Assembly: GCA_031278605.1 (NCBI GenBank)
Contig: JAITKB010000089.1
Span: forward strand, 1 to 35,623
Direction: 5' to 3'
DNA from: Tannerellaceae bacterium
GTDB lineage: Bacteria > Bacteroidota > Bacteroidia > Bacteroidales > Tannerellaceae
Length of the DNA: 35,623 nt
Part shown: in pieces, positions 9,775 through 17,693 of the stretch
How the letters are laid out: every line of letters begins with the position of its first letter
Position numbering within the stretch: the first letter of the stretch is position 1
Made by a program: the position numbers and the translations under genes
The notes under the pieces: generated by a model
Seen by the model: the letters and a program-made list of their open reading frames with translations, nothing else
The model's database searches: none
What the model was told of the DNA's origin: nothing

Positions 9775-10067
9775 AAGATAAAGGTTTGAAACAAGGGGTT
9801 GTCCGACAGTTCTTCGTAAGCCTTGAAGGCGATGCCCACTCCACCGAAGAAGCTCCGGAGGCGTTCATCGGCATAGGGGGAGTAAATTTCCTTTACTTTT
9901 TTCGCTTGCATCCAGGCGGTAAAAGCCGTCATATCCTCTTTGGGTTCCAGGGAGGCATTTTCTACGCCTACCACCTTATCCTTTTCAACATGAAACACCA
10001 CCGCATGGTCTACATGATTCGCATGGGGGTGTTTCCTGGTCTTCAACAATAATGCAATCTTCTTCAT
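9768..10067 (-). CDS. Small protein resembling NifX/NifB-type dinitrogenase-cofactor domain (tentative)
   Basis: The 99-residue product begins KKIALLLKTRKHP and has a strand-rich pattern ending with VKEIYSPYADERLRSFFGGVGIAFKAYEEL. The overall shape (first strand IALLL, a central VFHVEKDKVVGVENAS, a late GxGIxxK helix) resembles the RNase H-like NifX/NafY fold found in non-nitrogen-fixing anaerobes. This is a fold-level impression only; no catalytic residues are known for such proteins. ATG 10067 is preferred; ATG 10085 (adding GNTRN) is possible. It lies 77 nt downstream of the CPBP protease gene on the same strand and overlaps the end of trpF by 7 nt. Confidence 0.5.
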   Translation of the reverse strand: MKKIALLLKTRKHPHANHVDHAVVFHVEKDKVVGVENASLEPKEDMTAFTAWMQAKKVKEIYSPYADERLRSFFGGVGIAFKAYEELSDNPLFQTFIFH

Positions 10068-10144
10068 ATTCCGGGTATTTCCCATATAACGGGAAGCATG
10101 CGGAAGATGATATACGGGAAATCCATAAGGAAGGTTATTGTTCT

Positions 10145-11074
10145 TTAATAATCTCGCAGGGGACTTTGTCTGACGCGCCGAAGACTCCAGCGGTATTTCC
10201 GGGCGAGGTAAAGCCCGGCAATCAGGCTGAGAACCACCAGCAGCAAGGTATCTTTCATGGGATGAATGTGCACCACTTCCAGCACCGCGTCGGTGGGCAG
10301 GGCCGAGGAGCGGTGGGTGGCAAAGAGGGAGAGGAAAATGTTGTTGGCCGCATGTAGCCCGATGCTCAGTTCGATCCCGTCGTCCAGCATGGCAACCAGG
10401 CCGAAAAACAATCCGAACCAGATATACTGGGGCATGATGGCCCAGAAGCCAAACTCGGCAATTTCGGGATTGAACCCGTGCATGAGACCAAAGCACAGGG
10501 CGGGGACGAGGAGGGCAATCCAGCGTTTCCGGGTCAGGGCAGCAAAACCCTGCATGAGGTATCCCCGGAACAAGAACTCCTCGCTTGCGGTCTGAAGGGG
10601 AATCATCACCAGGGAGATAAGGCATAGGGGGATAAAACGTAGGAGGTCGAATTGCACCACATAATCTTCCCGACACAGGAGGAAATCGGCTGCGTAGGTA
10701 ATCGCCATCAGGGCAAACCACACGCCGGCGCCCGTCCATACACGCCCTGTGCGCAGGTTTTTCCTTCCGTTCACCACCTCCGGGAAGGTGCGCCGGTGCA
10801 GTATCTTGACCATCTGAACGGTGAGAAGCAGAGAGATAGCCGTGGAAAGCAACAAGAGGAAGAAGCGGAGGTTGTTCCCCAGGTAAGCTCCGGTGATTGC
10901 CGCATTATCGGCAGGGAGGTTGCCGATGCCGTGTTCCATAAGGTACGGCAGCAGGGAAACGAGAATCAAAGGAATGGAGCCGATCATCGGCCAGAGCAGG
11001 ATAGCGCAAAGAAAGACGACCACATATTTCCATACCTGGTTGGCGTCGTCGAAGGCGCGTTCAAGAAATTTCAT
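10145..11074 (-). CDS. CPBP-family intramembrane metalloprotease (CAAX/Abi type)
   Basis: The 309-residue polytopic membrane protein has about eight hydrophobic segments. It carries the glutamate motif TASEEFLFRG (Glu165, Glu166, Arg170), the first His motif FGLMHG (His199) and the second GLHAANN (His241, Asn245), matching the conserved motifs of the Rce1-like CPBP family. Family members cleave prenylated proteins in eukaryotes; bacterial members are linked to bacteriocin self-immunity or membrane-protein processing, and the role here is unknown. ATG 11074 is chosen because the charged amphipathic start (KFLERAFDD) leads into the first membrane segment; a longer in-frame start at 11134 would lie upstream of the predicted promoter. 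Confidence 0.85.
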   Translation of the reverse strand: MKFLERAFDDANQVWKYVVVFLCAILLWPMIGSIPLILVSLLPYLMEHGIGNLPADNAAITGAYLGNNLRFFLLLLSTAISLLLTVQMVKILHRRTFPEVVNGRKNLRTGRVWTGAGVWFALMAITYAADFLLCREDYVVQFDLLRFIPLCLISLVMIPLQTASEEFLFRGYLMQGFAALTRKRWIALLVPALCFGLMHGFNPEIAEFGFWAIMPQYIWFGLFFGLVAMLDDGIELSIGLHAANNIFLSLFATHRSSALPTDAVLEVVHIHPMKDTLLLVVLSLIAGLYLARKYRWSLRRVRQSPLRDY

Positions 11075-11113
11075 AATCTGTTCGGTTTTAGAATTATTAC
11101 TATTTATCTCAAG

Positions 11114-11121
11114 CAAAGATA
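11114..11121 (-). promoter_or_regulatory. Probable -7 element for the CPBP protease gene
   Basis: TATCTTTG on the minus strand matches TAnnTTTG and lies 40 nt upstream of ATG 11074, giving a short leader. No clear -33 TTTG. Its position argues for the ATG at 11074 over the upstream in-frame ATG at 11134. Confidence 0.5.
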
Positions 11122-11241
11122 GGGAAAATGCCACACATTTAAGGATATACCGCGAACACGGTATTGCGCCCCCTCCAGCCCCCCTCTACCTTTACACACT
11201 CTATGAAAGGAAATGAATTTGTATTGTTTAGATTTATCGAC

Positions 11242-11275
11242 ACAGGGTCGTCCCAAACCAACGGGGCGGCCCTGT
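11242..11275. terminator. GC-rich hairpin after menD
   Basis: A 13-bp stem (11242-11254 with 11263-11275, loop of 8) starts 7 nt beyond the menD stop. On the plus strand it is fully paired with two G-U pairs; on the minus strand, where menD is transcribed, these become two A-C mismatches. There is no T-run on either side. It probably ends or stabilises the menD transcript, but the weak tail makes this uncertain. Confidence 0.4.
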
Positions 11276-11281
11276 TGCCTT

Positions 11282-12955
11282 TCAGCCCCTGCGCAAGGAT
11301 GCGTAGTAGCGAAGGAGGACCTCTGTGTTTTTCTCCTGGGAGGTGAAAACTTCCATCAGCATCGGTTGGTTTCCTTCGGGGGAGACGAAGGGAGGGATGG
11401 CGTCCTGCAATTCCTGTTGATTGGATACGCCCAGGTAGGCCAGGCCCTGGCTCTCGGCCCAGGAGCGGGCGCTTTGGCTGTGGCGCACGAGGATGTGTTG
11501 CCTTGCTTCGGGGGTGGGGACAAACCCCGGCAGGGTGGGAAAGATCCCGCCGCCACCGTTGTTGTTCAGCAGAATACGCAGGCGGGGAGGCAGTCGCCGG
11601 TTCCAGAGGATGTTCATATCGTAGAAGAAAGCCAGGTCGCCAATGACCAGAAAGGTTAGGCCCGGATTGACACAGGCCTGCCCAACGGCCGTAGACAGGC
11701 AGCCGTCGATGCCGCTTGTCCCGCGGTTGGCATGGATGCGAAGGTGGTTCGCCGCGGGGCGGAAGAGTTGGGCCAAACGGACGGAAGAACTGTTGGATAG
11801 TTGCAGGCAGGCGTGATCGTCCATGGCTCTCAGCAGGGCGCCACAGGCTGCGAGGTCCGAATATTCCGCCTCAGGCTCCGGGATACCGAGGGAAGCGGAC
11901 TGCCACCGAAGGAGATACTCCCTGCGGGCGTCGGCACACTCCCCGGGCGGATCCTGGCCGGCTAAGTAGGCGGCAAAATGGGAAGCCTTGCCCACCACCG
12001 TGTCGGTGAGGCATTGATAGGTATCGGTGATCTTCCCGTCGGCCGAAACATGCCAGTGTTCTCGGGGAGGATGGGTGCGGAGGAAGTGCCGGATGTGACG
12101 CGAGAGGAGGTGTCCGCCCAGGGTAATCACAAGGTCGGGAGCGTAAAGCGGGAGGGTTTCCTCAGGTAGGGAACGCAACAGGGCGTCGAAGTTGCCCGGG
12201 AAACGTCGGGGAGGCAGGTTGGCGGGATGTTCGGCCAGGATGAGGCAGCGATGCGTCTGCTCCAGGCAATCGAGAGGGGCCAAGAGCGTGGCGTCGGTCT
12301 GTTGGCCTACAAGAAGCAGGGGGCGACGGAAACGACGGAAGCGTTCGCCCAGGGGATGAAAGGAGGCCCAAAGGGGTTCGTGCCGATGGATCGTCCGGGC
12401 CGGCGGCAGGGGATTGGCCGTATACTCAAAGAGGGGTTCCGACAAAGGGAGGTTGATATGCACCGGTGCGCCCTGGGGGTGAGTGGCTGCCAGGAGGGCT
12501 TCATTCAGGAGACGGTTGCAGTACCATTCGTCCCGGTCGGAGGTGATCTCCGGCAGTTGCACGGACTTTTTCGCCAGGGGGCCGAAGATGCCGGGCTGCG
12601 GAAGGGTCTGTCCTTCCATCTGATCAATCCGGGCCGGGGGGCGGTCGGCGGTGATATACACCAGGGGGAGTTGCTGATAGAAGGCCTCGGCCAGGGAGGG
12701 GGCATAGTTGAGCACGGCGGTGCCCGAAGTACAGCACACGGCAACGGTCTGCCCCGTATATTGCGCGATGCCGAGGGCGTAAAAGCCGGCGCTGCGTTCG
12801 TCTACCACGCTGTGGCAGACAAAGAAGGGGTCGCCGGCCAGGGATTGCACCACCGGGGCGTTGCGTGCACCGGGGGAGAGCACCACCTGCCGCACCCCAT
12901 GGGCTTTGAGCAGGACAAGGAGCTGAAGGATCTGTTGTTTGGAGGAATACATCAT
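11282..12955 (-). CDS. menD: SEPHCHC synthase (menaquinone biosynthesis)
   Basis: MenD is a thiamine-diphosphate enzyme adding a 2-oxoglutarate-derived succinyl unit to isochorismate, the committed step toward menaquinone. The 557-residue product has the normal length. It starts SSKQQILQLLVLLKAHGV, then LSPGARNAPV, the conserved Glu region CHSVVDERSAGFYALG, the TSGTAVLNYAP loop, TADRPPARID, NRGTSGIDGCLSTAVG, and the ThDP motif from IGDLAFFYDMN to LLNNNGGGGIF. Starts at 12955 and 12952 (ATGATG) are both plausible. The start region is duplicated 17 nt upstream, creating a six-codon upstream ORF. Other men genes are not in the window. Confidence 0.95.
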   Translation of the reverse strand: MMYSSKQQILQLLVLLKAHGVRQVVLSPGARNAPVVQSLAGDPFFVCHSVVDERSAGFYALGIAQYTGQTVAVCCTSGTAVLNYAPSLAEAFYQQLPLVYITADRPPARIDQMEGQTLPQPGIFGPLAKKSVQLPEITSDRDEWYCNRLLNEALLAATHPQGAPVHINLPLSEPLFEYTANPLPPARTIHRHEPLWASFHPLGERFRRFRRPLLLVGQQTDATLLAPLDCLEQTHRCLILAEHPANLPPRRFPGNFDALLRSLPEETLPLYAPDLVITLGGHLLSRHIRHFLRTHPPREHWHVSADGKITDTYQCLTDTVVGKASHFAAYLAGQDPPGECADARREYLLRWQSASLGIPEPEAEYSDLAACGALLRAMDDHACLQLSNSSSVRLAQLFRPAANHLRIHANRGTSGIDGCLSTAVGQACVNPGLTFLVIGDLAFFYDMNILWNRRLPPRLRILLNNNGGGGIFPTLPGFVPTPEARQHILVRHSQSARSWAESQGLAYLGVSNQQELQDAIPPFVSPEGNQPMLMEVFTSQEKNTEVLLRYYASLRRG

Positions 12956-12973
12956 TGGGAGGAATACATCATT
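12941..12973 (-). repeat. Tandem 16-bp duplication of the menD start region
   Basis: The 16 nt at 12941-12956 recur exactly at 12958-12973, period 17. Each copy carries ATGATG followed by TATTCCTCC on the minus strand. The shift of 17 puts the upstream ATGs out of frame with menD. Confidence 0.9.
12952..12972 (-). CDS. Six-codon upstream ORF overlapping the menD start
   Basis: Reading from the duplicated upstream ATG (12972) gives MMYSSQ and a TGA at 12954-12952. That TGA overlaps the menD ATGATG, forming an ATGA junction of the kind used for translational coupling. It lies downstream of the predicted menD -7 box, so it would be in the mRNA. Whether ribosomes use it is unknown. Confidence 0.3.
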   Translation of the reverse strand: MMYSSQ

Positions 12974-12988
12974 TGCTTGTTGGGGAAA

Positions 12989-12996
12989 CAAATGTA
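12989..12996 (-). promoter_or_regulatory. Probable -7 element for menD
   Basis: TACATTTG on the minus strand matches TAnnTTTG, 34 nt upstream of the menD start. No TTTG at -33. It would place the transcript start around 12982, just upstream of the mini-ORF. Confidence 0.5.
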
Positions 12997-13081
12997 GGCA
13001 AATTCCCTCAGTGCTCCGGCTTCGCTTCGTCGATAAAAAAACTCTATTGGTCTGTACCATCTTCTTCTCTACCGATTTTGT

Positions 13082-13113
13082 TTTGCCCGTCCCCGACGCT
13101 CCTTTTATTTTTG
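13082..13113 (+). promoter_or_regulatory. Promoter of the tolC-macAB-lytS efflux operon
   Basis: TTTG at 13082-13085 and TATTTTTG at 13106-13113 are 20 nt apart, a good match to the Bacteroidota promoter. The predicted start near 13120 gives a leader of about 29 nt before the TolC-like gene. It is divergent from the menD promoter about 90 bp away. Confidence 0.65.
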
Positions 13114-13148
13114 CTGCAAATCGGATTATGTTATCTACAAAGATCATT

Positions 13149-14456
13149 ATGAAACGGAATCTATCCTTATTACTTGCTTTAGCCCTTGTGTTGCCTTACG
13201 GAGCGGCGGCACAGGAGAAACCCTCCCGGTGGACCTTGCAGCATTGCATCGCCTATGCCCTGGAGCACAACATCCAACTTGGGAAGACAAAGGTGAACCA
13301 ACTCCTGAGTCAGGAGGACACGAAACAGGCGAAAGCCCAGCTCTTCCCTTCCCTCTCGGCTTCCCTGGGGCAGAACCTCACCCATCGCTTCGCCGACAAG
13401 GACCCGACCTACTCCGGGAACTACAACCTGAATGCAAGTTGGACGCTTTTCGACGCCAACAAACGCACCCACGCCGTGAAACAACAGGAATTGCAGGACC
13501 GGGTAAACGAACTGAGCGTGGAGCAAAACGAGCGGGAGATCAAGATCTCCCTGGTGCAGACCTACCTTCAGGTGTTGTACGCCCAGGAGGCGATCGGCAT
13601 CAACGAGAATACGGTGGAGGTTTCCCGTGTGCAACGCGACAGGGCCGAAGAGTTGCTCAAGGCCGGGAGCATCTCCCGCGTATCCTTCGCCCAGATGGAA
13701 AGTCAGTACAGCACCGACAGGTATCAGTTGGTGATGGCGCAAAAAAACCTGGACACGTATAAGCTCCAACTCAAGCAGTTGCTGGAGTTGGATATAATGG
13801 AGGAAATCCTCCTGTCCTCCCCGGAGCTGACCGACGAGGACGTCCTTTTGCAACTGCCCGGAAAAGAGGTGGTGTACGCTGCGGCCCTGGCCGTGATGCC
13901 CGAAGTGAAAAGCAGTGAGCTGAACGTGCGCATCGCCGAGTTGGAAACGAAACGGGCGGCCGCAGGGTATTATCCTTCGCTCTCGCTCAACGCAGGCATG
14001 GGCACGGGAAACACCTCCGCATCCAACGCCCTGGGCCGGCAGTTGCGGGACGGTTTGAATGAAACGATTGGGCTGACTCTTAGCATCCCGATCCTGAGCA
14101 ACCGGACGCATAAGACGGCGGTCAACAAGGCGCGGTTTTCGCTCACGGACAACCGGCTCGAATTGCTTAACACGCAGAAGTCCCTGTTGCGGTCTGTGGA
14201 AACGGCCTACCTGGACGCCACCTCGGCCCAGAACCAATACGTCGCTTCGGCCGAACGTGTGAAGTACATCGCCGAGAGTTATCGCCTCACGCAGGAGCAA
14301 TTCTTCCTGGGGATGAAGAATACGCTGGAGCTTCTCACCGAGAAAAACAACATGCTCACGGCACAGCAGGAAGAATTGCAGAGCAAATACATGGCCATTC
14401 TGAGCATCCAACTCCTGCGGATCTACCAGGGGAAACCCGTGAATGAGAATTACTGA
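13149..14456 (+). CDS. TolC-family outer-membrane efflux channel
   Basis: The 435-residue product is exported by a signal peptide (KRNLSLLLALALVLPYGAAAQ, cleavage after Ala-Ala-Ala-Gln region near residue 21). It starts the mature part with WTLQHCIAYALEHNIQL, the typical TolC first helix, and contains two internally similar long alpha-helical halves with coiled-coil stretches (for example LLSQEDTKQAKAQLFPSLS and a second PSLSLNAGMG segment). TolC-type trimers form a channel across the outer membrane and periplasm. ATG 13149 is chosen because it begins the signal peptide; the frame is open upstream without similarity. The adaptor gene starts 15 nt after its stop. Confidence 0.93.
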   Translation: MKRNLSLLLALALVLPYGAAAQEKPSRWTLQHCIAYALEHNIQLGKTKVNQLLSQEDTKQAKAQLFPSLSASLGQNLTHRFADKDPTYSGNYNLNASWTLFDANKRTHAVKQQELQDRVNELSVEQNEREIKISLVQTYLQVLYAQEAIGINENTVEVSRVQRDRAEELLKAGSISRVSFAQMESQYSTDRYQLVMAQKNLDTYKLQLKQLLELDIMEEILLSSPELTDEDVLLQLPGKEVVYAAALAVMPEVKSSELNVRIAELETKRAAAGYYPSLSLNAGMGTGNTSASNALGRQLRDGLNETIGLTLSIPILSNRTHKTAVNKARFSLTDNRLELLNTQKSLLRSVETAYLDATSAQNQYVASAERVKYIAESYRLTQEQFFLGMKNTLELLTEKNNMLTAQQEELQSKYMAILSIQLLRIYQGKPVNENY

Positions 14457-14471
14457 TTGAAACAACGAAAT

Positions 14472-15695
14472 ATGAAAACAAAACAAAAGATTCTGATTGG
14501 CCTTGCCTTTGCCGGCGGGGTTATTGTTTGCCTGTTGCTGTTCACGGGCAAATCCTCCGGGGCGGGAAGGTACGAATTGGCCACGGCCCGGGCGGAACGT
14601 ACGGCCATCAACCATTCGGTCACGGCCACCGGCACGGTTGAGCCGGTGGTGAAGGTCGAGGTGGGCACCCAGGTGTCGGGCATCATCGACAAGATCTACG
14701 TAGACTTTAACAGCGTCGTGAGCAAAGGGCAACTGATTGCCGAAATGGACAAGGTGAACCTCCAGGCCGAACTCGTATCCAAGGAAGCCGAGCTGGCCAG
14801 CAGCAAAACCGAATATGAATACCAGGAGAAGAACTATGCCCGGAGTAAGATGCTGCATGAAAAGCAACTCATCAGCGAGACGGACTTTGAGACGGCCGTC
14901 TATAATTACGAACGGGCCAAAAGCAGTTACGACCGGATCCTCTCGGAGATGACCAAGGTGAGGCGCAACCTGCAATATGCCATCATCACCAGTCCCATCG
15001 ACGGGGTGGTGATCAACCGCGCCGTGGAGGAAGGGCAAACCGTGGCGGCCGGATTCAGCACGCCGACCCTTTTCACCATTGCCAACGACCTGACCCAGAT
15101 GCGCGTCATTGCCGATGTGGATGAAGCCGATATAGGCCAGGTGGAAGAGGGGCAGAGGGTTGACTTTACCGTGGACGCCTATCCGGAGGATGTGTTTCGG
15201 GGGAAGGTGACGCAGGTAAGGCTGGAGGCGGTCGTCACCTCCAACGTCGTGACCTACGAGGTCGTGATCAGCGCCTACAATCCCGACCTGAAACTAAAGC
15301 CCGGACTGACGGCCAACGTAACCGTCTACACCCTGGAACGACCCGACATACTGACCATTCCGGCCAAAGCCCTCCGCTTCGTGCCCGACGAGAAGATCCT
15401 GGGAGCCATGCAGCTTGCCGTAGAGCAAATGCAAGCCCCGTCCCCGGGGAAGAAAATCGTATGGCAGAGGTCGGGCAACACGCTTCGACCCAAACTCATC
15501 ACCACGGGCGTATCCGGCCTGAACGTAACCGAGGTGATCGAGGGACTCTCCGACGGTGAAGAAATCGTATTGGAACTTCTGTCAACCTCTTCCGCAACAC
15601 CCGCTCCCGGAGGAAACCCCTTCATGATGGGACCGCGGCCGCCGGGTGGCGGAGGAGGACCGGGCGGACCGGGCGGACCGGGCGGAGGGATATAA
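14472..15695 (+). CDS. MacA-type periplasmic adaptor (membrane fusion protein)
   Basis: The 407-residue adaptor links the inner-membrane MacB-type transporter to the TolC-type channel. After an N-terminal anchor (KILIGLAFAGGVIVCLLLFTG, about residues 7-27) come the barrel-sandwich half ATGTVEPVVKVEVGTQVSG, an alpha-helical hairpin (about residues 90-165), the second half ITSPIDGVVINRAVEEGQTV, and a beta-barrel domain. The C-terminus is odd: after residue about 380 it ends in a Pro/Gly run (PRPPGGGGGPGGPGGPGG). A TTG at 14457 is an alternative start, but ATG 14472 is better. It lies 15 nt after the channel gene and 18 nt before the ATPase gene. Confidence 0.92.
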   Translation: MKTKQKILIGLAFAGGVIVCLLLFTGKSSGAGRYELATARAERTAINHSVTATGTVEPVVKVEVGTQVSGIIDKIYVDFNSVVSKGQLIAEMDKVNLQAELVSKEAELASSKTEYEYQEKNYARSKMLHEKQLISETDFETAVYNYERAKSSYDRILSEMTKVRRNLQYAIITSPIDGVVINRAVEEGQTVAAGFSTPTLFTIANDLTQMRVIADVDEADIGQVEEGQRVDFTVDAYPEDVFRGKVTQVRLEAVVTSNVVTYEVVISAYNPDLKLKPGLTANVTVYTLERPDILTIPAKALRFVPDEKILGAMQLAVEQMQAPSPGKKIVWQRSGNTLRPKLITTGVSGLNVTEVIEGLSDGEEIVLELLSTSSATPAPGGNPFMMGPRPPGGGGGPGGPGGPGGGI

Positions 15696-15713
15696 TCCGA
15701 AGGAGACCAGCGT

Positions 15714-16460
15714 ATGAAAAACAAAGAAATCATTCGATTGGAGAACCTCTCACGCAATTTCATCGTGGGGGAGGAGACCGTACATGCCCTGCGAAACGTG
15801 TCTTTCACCCTGGGGGAGGGGGAGTTTGTCACCATCATGGGCAGTTCCGGCTCCGGCAAGAGCACCCTTCTCAACACCCTGGGGTGTCTGGATACCCCAA
15901 CGCGCGGCGAGTATTACCTGGACGGCGTATCCGTGCGCGCCATGGGCAAGAATGCCCGGGCGACCTTGCGCAACCGCAAGATAGGGTTTGTCTTCCAAAG
16001 CTATAACCTATTGCCCAAAACCACCGCCGTGGAGAACGTGGAGTTGCCGTTGATGTACAATTCCGCTTACTCGGCTTCCGCGCGACGGAAAAAGGCCGTG
16101 CAATCGCTCGTGGCCGTGGGCCTGGGCGATCGCTTGAACCATAAGAGCAACCAGATGTCCGGCGGACAGATGCAACGGGTAGCCATTGCCCGGGCCCTGG
16201 TGAACGACCCGGCGGTGATTCTGGCCGACGAAGCCACCGGGAACCTCGACACCCGGACCAGCCACGAGATCCTGGTGCTTCTGCAAAAGCTCCACGAGCA
16301 AGGGCGTACGATCATCTTCGTAACGCATAATCCCGAAATATCGCAGTACAGCAGCCGGAATATCCTTTTGAAGGACGGACGCCTCGTCAGCGACACGCTT
16401 AACCCCCGGATCCAATCGGCAACAGAGGCTCTGGCCGCGTTGCCCAGGGAGAAGGATTAA
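15714..16460 (+). CDS. ABC transporter ATPase, LolD/MacB type
   Basis: This 248-residue nucleotide-binding protein powers the FtsX-like permease encoded next. It has Walker A GSSGSGKST (residues 43-51), the Q-loop in FVFQSYNLLP, the signature SGGQMQRVAIARAL, Walker B VILADEATGNLD typical of the LolD/MacB/FtsE group, and the switch His in FVTHNPE. In E. coli MacB the ATPase and permease are one protein; here they are separate. It is 12 nt upstream of the permease and clearly co-transcribed. Confidence 0.95.
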   Translation: MKNKEIIRLENLSRNFIVGEETVHALRNVSFTLGEGEFVTIMGSSGSGKSTLLNTLGCLDTPTRGEYYLDGVSVRAMGKNARATLRNRKIGFVFQSYNLLPKTTAVENVELPLMYNSAYSASARRKKAVQSLVAVGLGDRLNHKSNQMSGGQMQRVAIARALVNDPAVILADEATGNLDTRTSHEILVLLQKLHEQGRTIIFVTHNPEISQYSSRNILLKDGRLVSDTLNPRIQSATEALAALPREKD

Positions 16461-16472
16461 ACCCATAGCCAT

Positions 16473-17693
16473 ATGAATCTTAGCAATTTATTCCGAATCG
16501 CCCTGAAGGCGTTGTCCAATAACAAAATGCGGGGTTTCCTCACCATGCTGGGCATCATTATCGGGGTGGCCTCGGTCATCACCATGCTGGCCATCGGCCA
16601 GGGGTCCAAGCTCGGCATACAGGAGCAGATCAGCGAGATGGGGGCCAACATGATCATGATACAACCCGGAGGGGATATGCGCGGGGGCGTACGTCTGAGC
16701 GCCTCGGACATGGAAACGCTCAAGATGGTTGACTATGAAAACCTGCGCAGCGAGGTGCGGTACATCTCGGCCATATCCCCCACGGTGAACGCTTCCGGCC
16801 AACTCATCTACGGCGGCAACAACACGCCCACGACCCTTTACGGCGTGAGCGCCGATTACCTGGACATACGGCGTTACAGCATCGACGACGGGAGCATGTT
16901 CTCCGAGCAGGACATTGCCTCGGCCGCCAAGGTGTGCGTGGTGGGGAAAACCGTGGTCGACAACCTCTTCCCCAACGGGGAAAATCCCATCGGGGCCGTC
17001 CTGCGCTTCAATAAGATCCCCTTTCGCGTCATCGGATTGCTCCAAAGCAAGGGCTACAACAGCATGGGCATGGATCAGGACGACCTCGTCCTGGCCCCTT
17101 ATACCACGATACAGAAACGCATCCTGGCCATCACCTACCTTCAGGGCCTGACGGCTTCGGCCCTCGGCGAGGAATACTCCGAGGCGGCCATGGAGGAGAT
17201 CGCCGAGATCCTGCGCCGCAACCATCGGTTGAAGGAGGGCGACGAGGACGACTTCACGATCCGCTCCATGGAGGAGCTGAGCGCCACGATTTCCTCGGTG
17301 ATGGACATGCTGACGCTATTGTTGGGCAGCATTGCCGGCATTTCGCTCCTGGTGGGCGGCATCGGCATCATGAACATCATGTACGTATCCGTGACCGAGC
17401 GTACGCGTGAGATCGGTTTGCGCATGAGCATTGGCGCCAAGGGAAGCGACATCCTGGCACAGTTTCTCACCGAGGCCATTCTCATCAGCCTAACGGGTGG
17501 GCTGATCGGCGTGATACTCGGCGGAGGGCTATCCTGGATGACTCGCAGCCTGTTCGGCCTGGCCAGCTACATCCAACCCTGGAGCGTGATCCTGTCCTTT
17601 GCCGTTTGTTCGCTAACGGGTATATTCTTCGGCTGGTATCCTGCCCGGAAAGCCGCCGGGTTGGACCCCATTGAAGCCATACGCTATGAGTGA
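16473..17693 (+). CDS. MacB/FtsX-like ABC transporter permease
   Basis: The 406-residue permease has the MacB layout: one membrane segment near residues 20-43 (GFLTMLGIIIGVASVITMLA), a periplasmic MacB_PCD-type domain of about 220 residues (IQPGGDMRGG, GVSADYLDIR, VVGKTVVDNLFP), then three membrane segments in the C-terminal FtsX domain, including LLGSIAGISLLVGGIGIMNIM and VTERTREIGLRMSIGA. Such transporters push periplasmic substrates (macrolides, peptides, lipoproteins) through TolC by a mechanotransmission cycle; the substrate is unknown. Its last 8 nt overlap the kinase gene. Confidence 0.94.
   Translation: MNLSNLFRIALKALSNNKMRGFLTMLGIIIGVASVITMLAIGQGSKLGIQEQISEMGANMIMIQPGGDMRGGVRLSASDMETLKMVDYENLRSEVRYISAISPTVNASGQLIYGGNNTPTTLYGVSADYLDIRRYSIDDGSMFSEQDIASAAKVCVVGKTVVDNLFPNGENPIGAVLRFNKIPFRVIGLLQSKGYNSMGMDQDDLVLAPYTTIQKRILAITYLQGLTASALGEEYSEAAMEEIAEILRRNHRLKEGDEDDFTIRSMEELSATISSVMDMLTLLLGSIAGISLLVGGIGIMNIMYVSVTERTREIGLRMSIGAKGSDILAQFLTEAILISLTGGLIGVILGGGLSWMTRSLFGLASYIQPWSVILSFAVCSLTGIFFGWYPARKAAGLDPIEAIRYE

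Noticed and set aside
10068-10739. Long upstream extension of the NifX-like gene
   Set aside because: The frame runs antisense-in-another-frame through the CPBP protease gene; the translation is Arg/Pro/Cys-rich noise until the KKIALLLK start.
11164-11346. Small plus-strand frame starting MKGNEFVLFRF next to the hairpin after menD
   Set aside because: The relevant ATG (11203) has no promoter or similarity and the frame runs into the 3' end of menD; the hairpin fits menD termination better.
13179-15038. Minus-strand 619-residue frame opposite the TolC- and MacA-type genes
   Set aside because: Shadow frame spanning two real genes on the other strand, with low-complexity His/Gly/Gln-rich translation.
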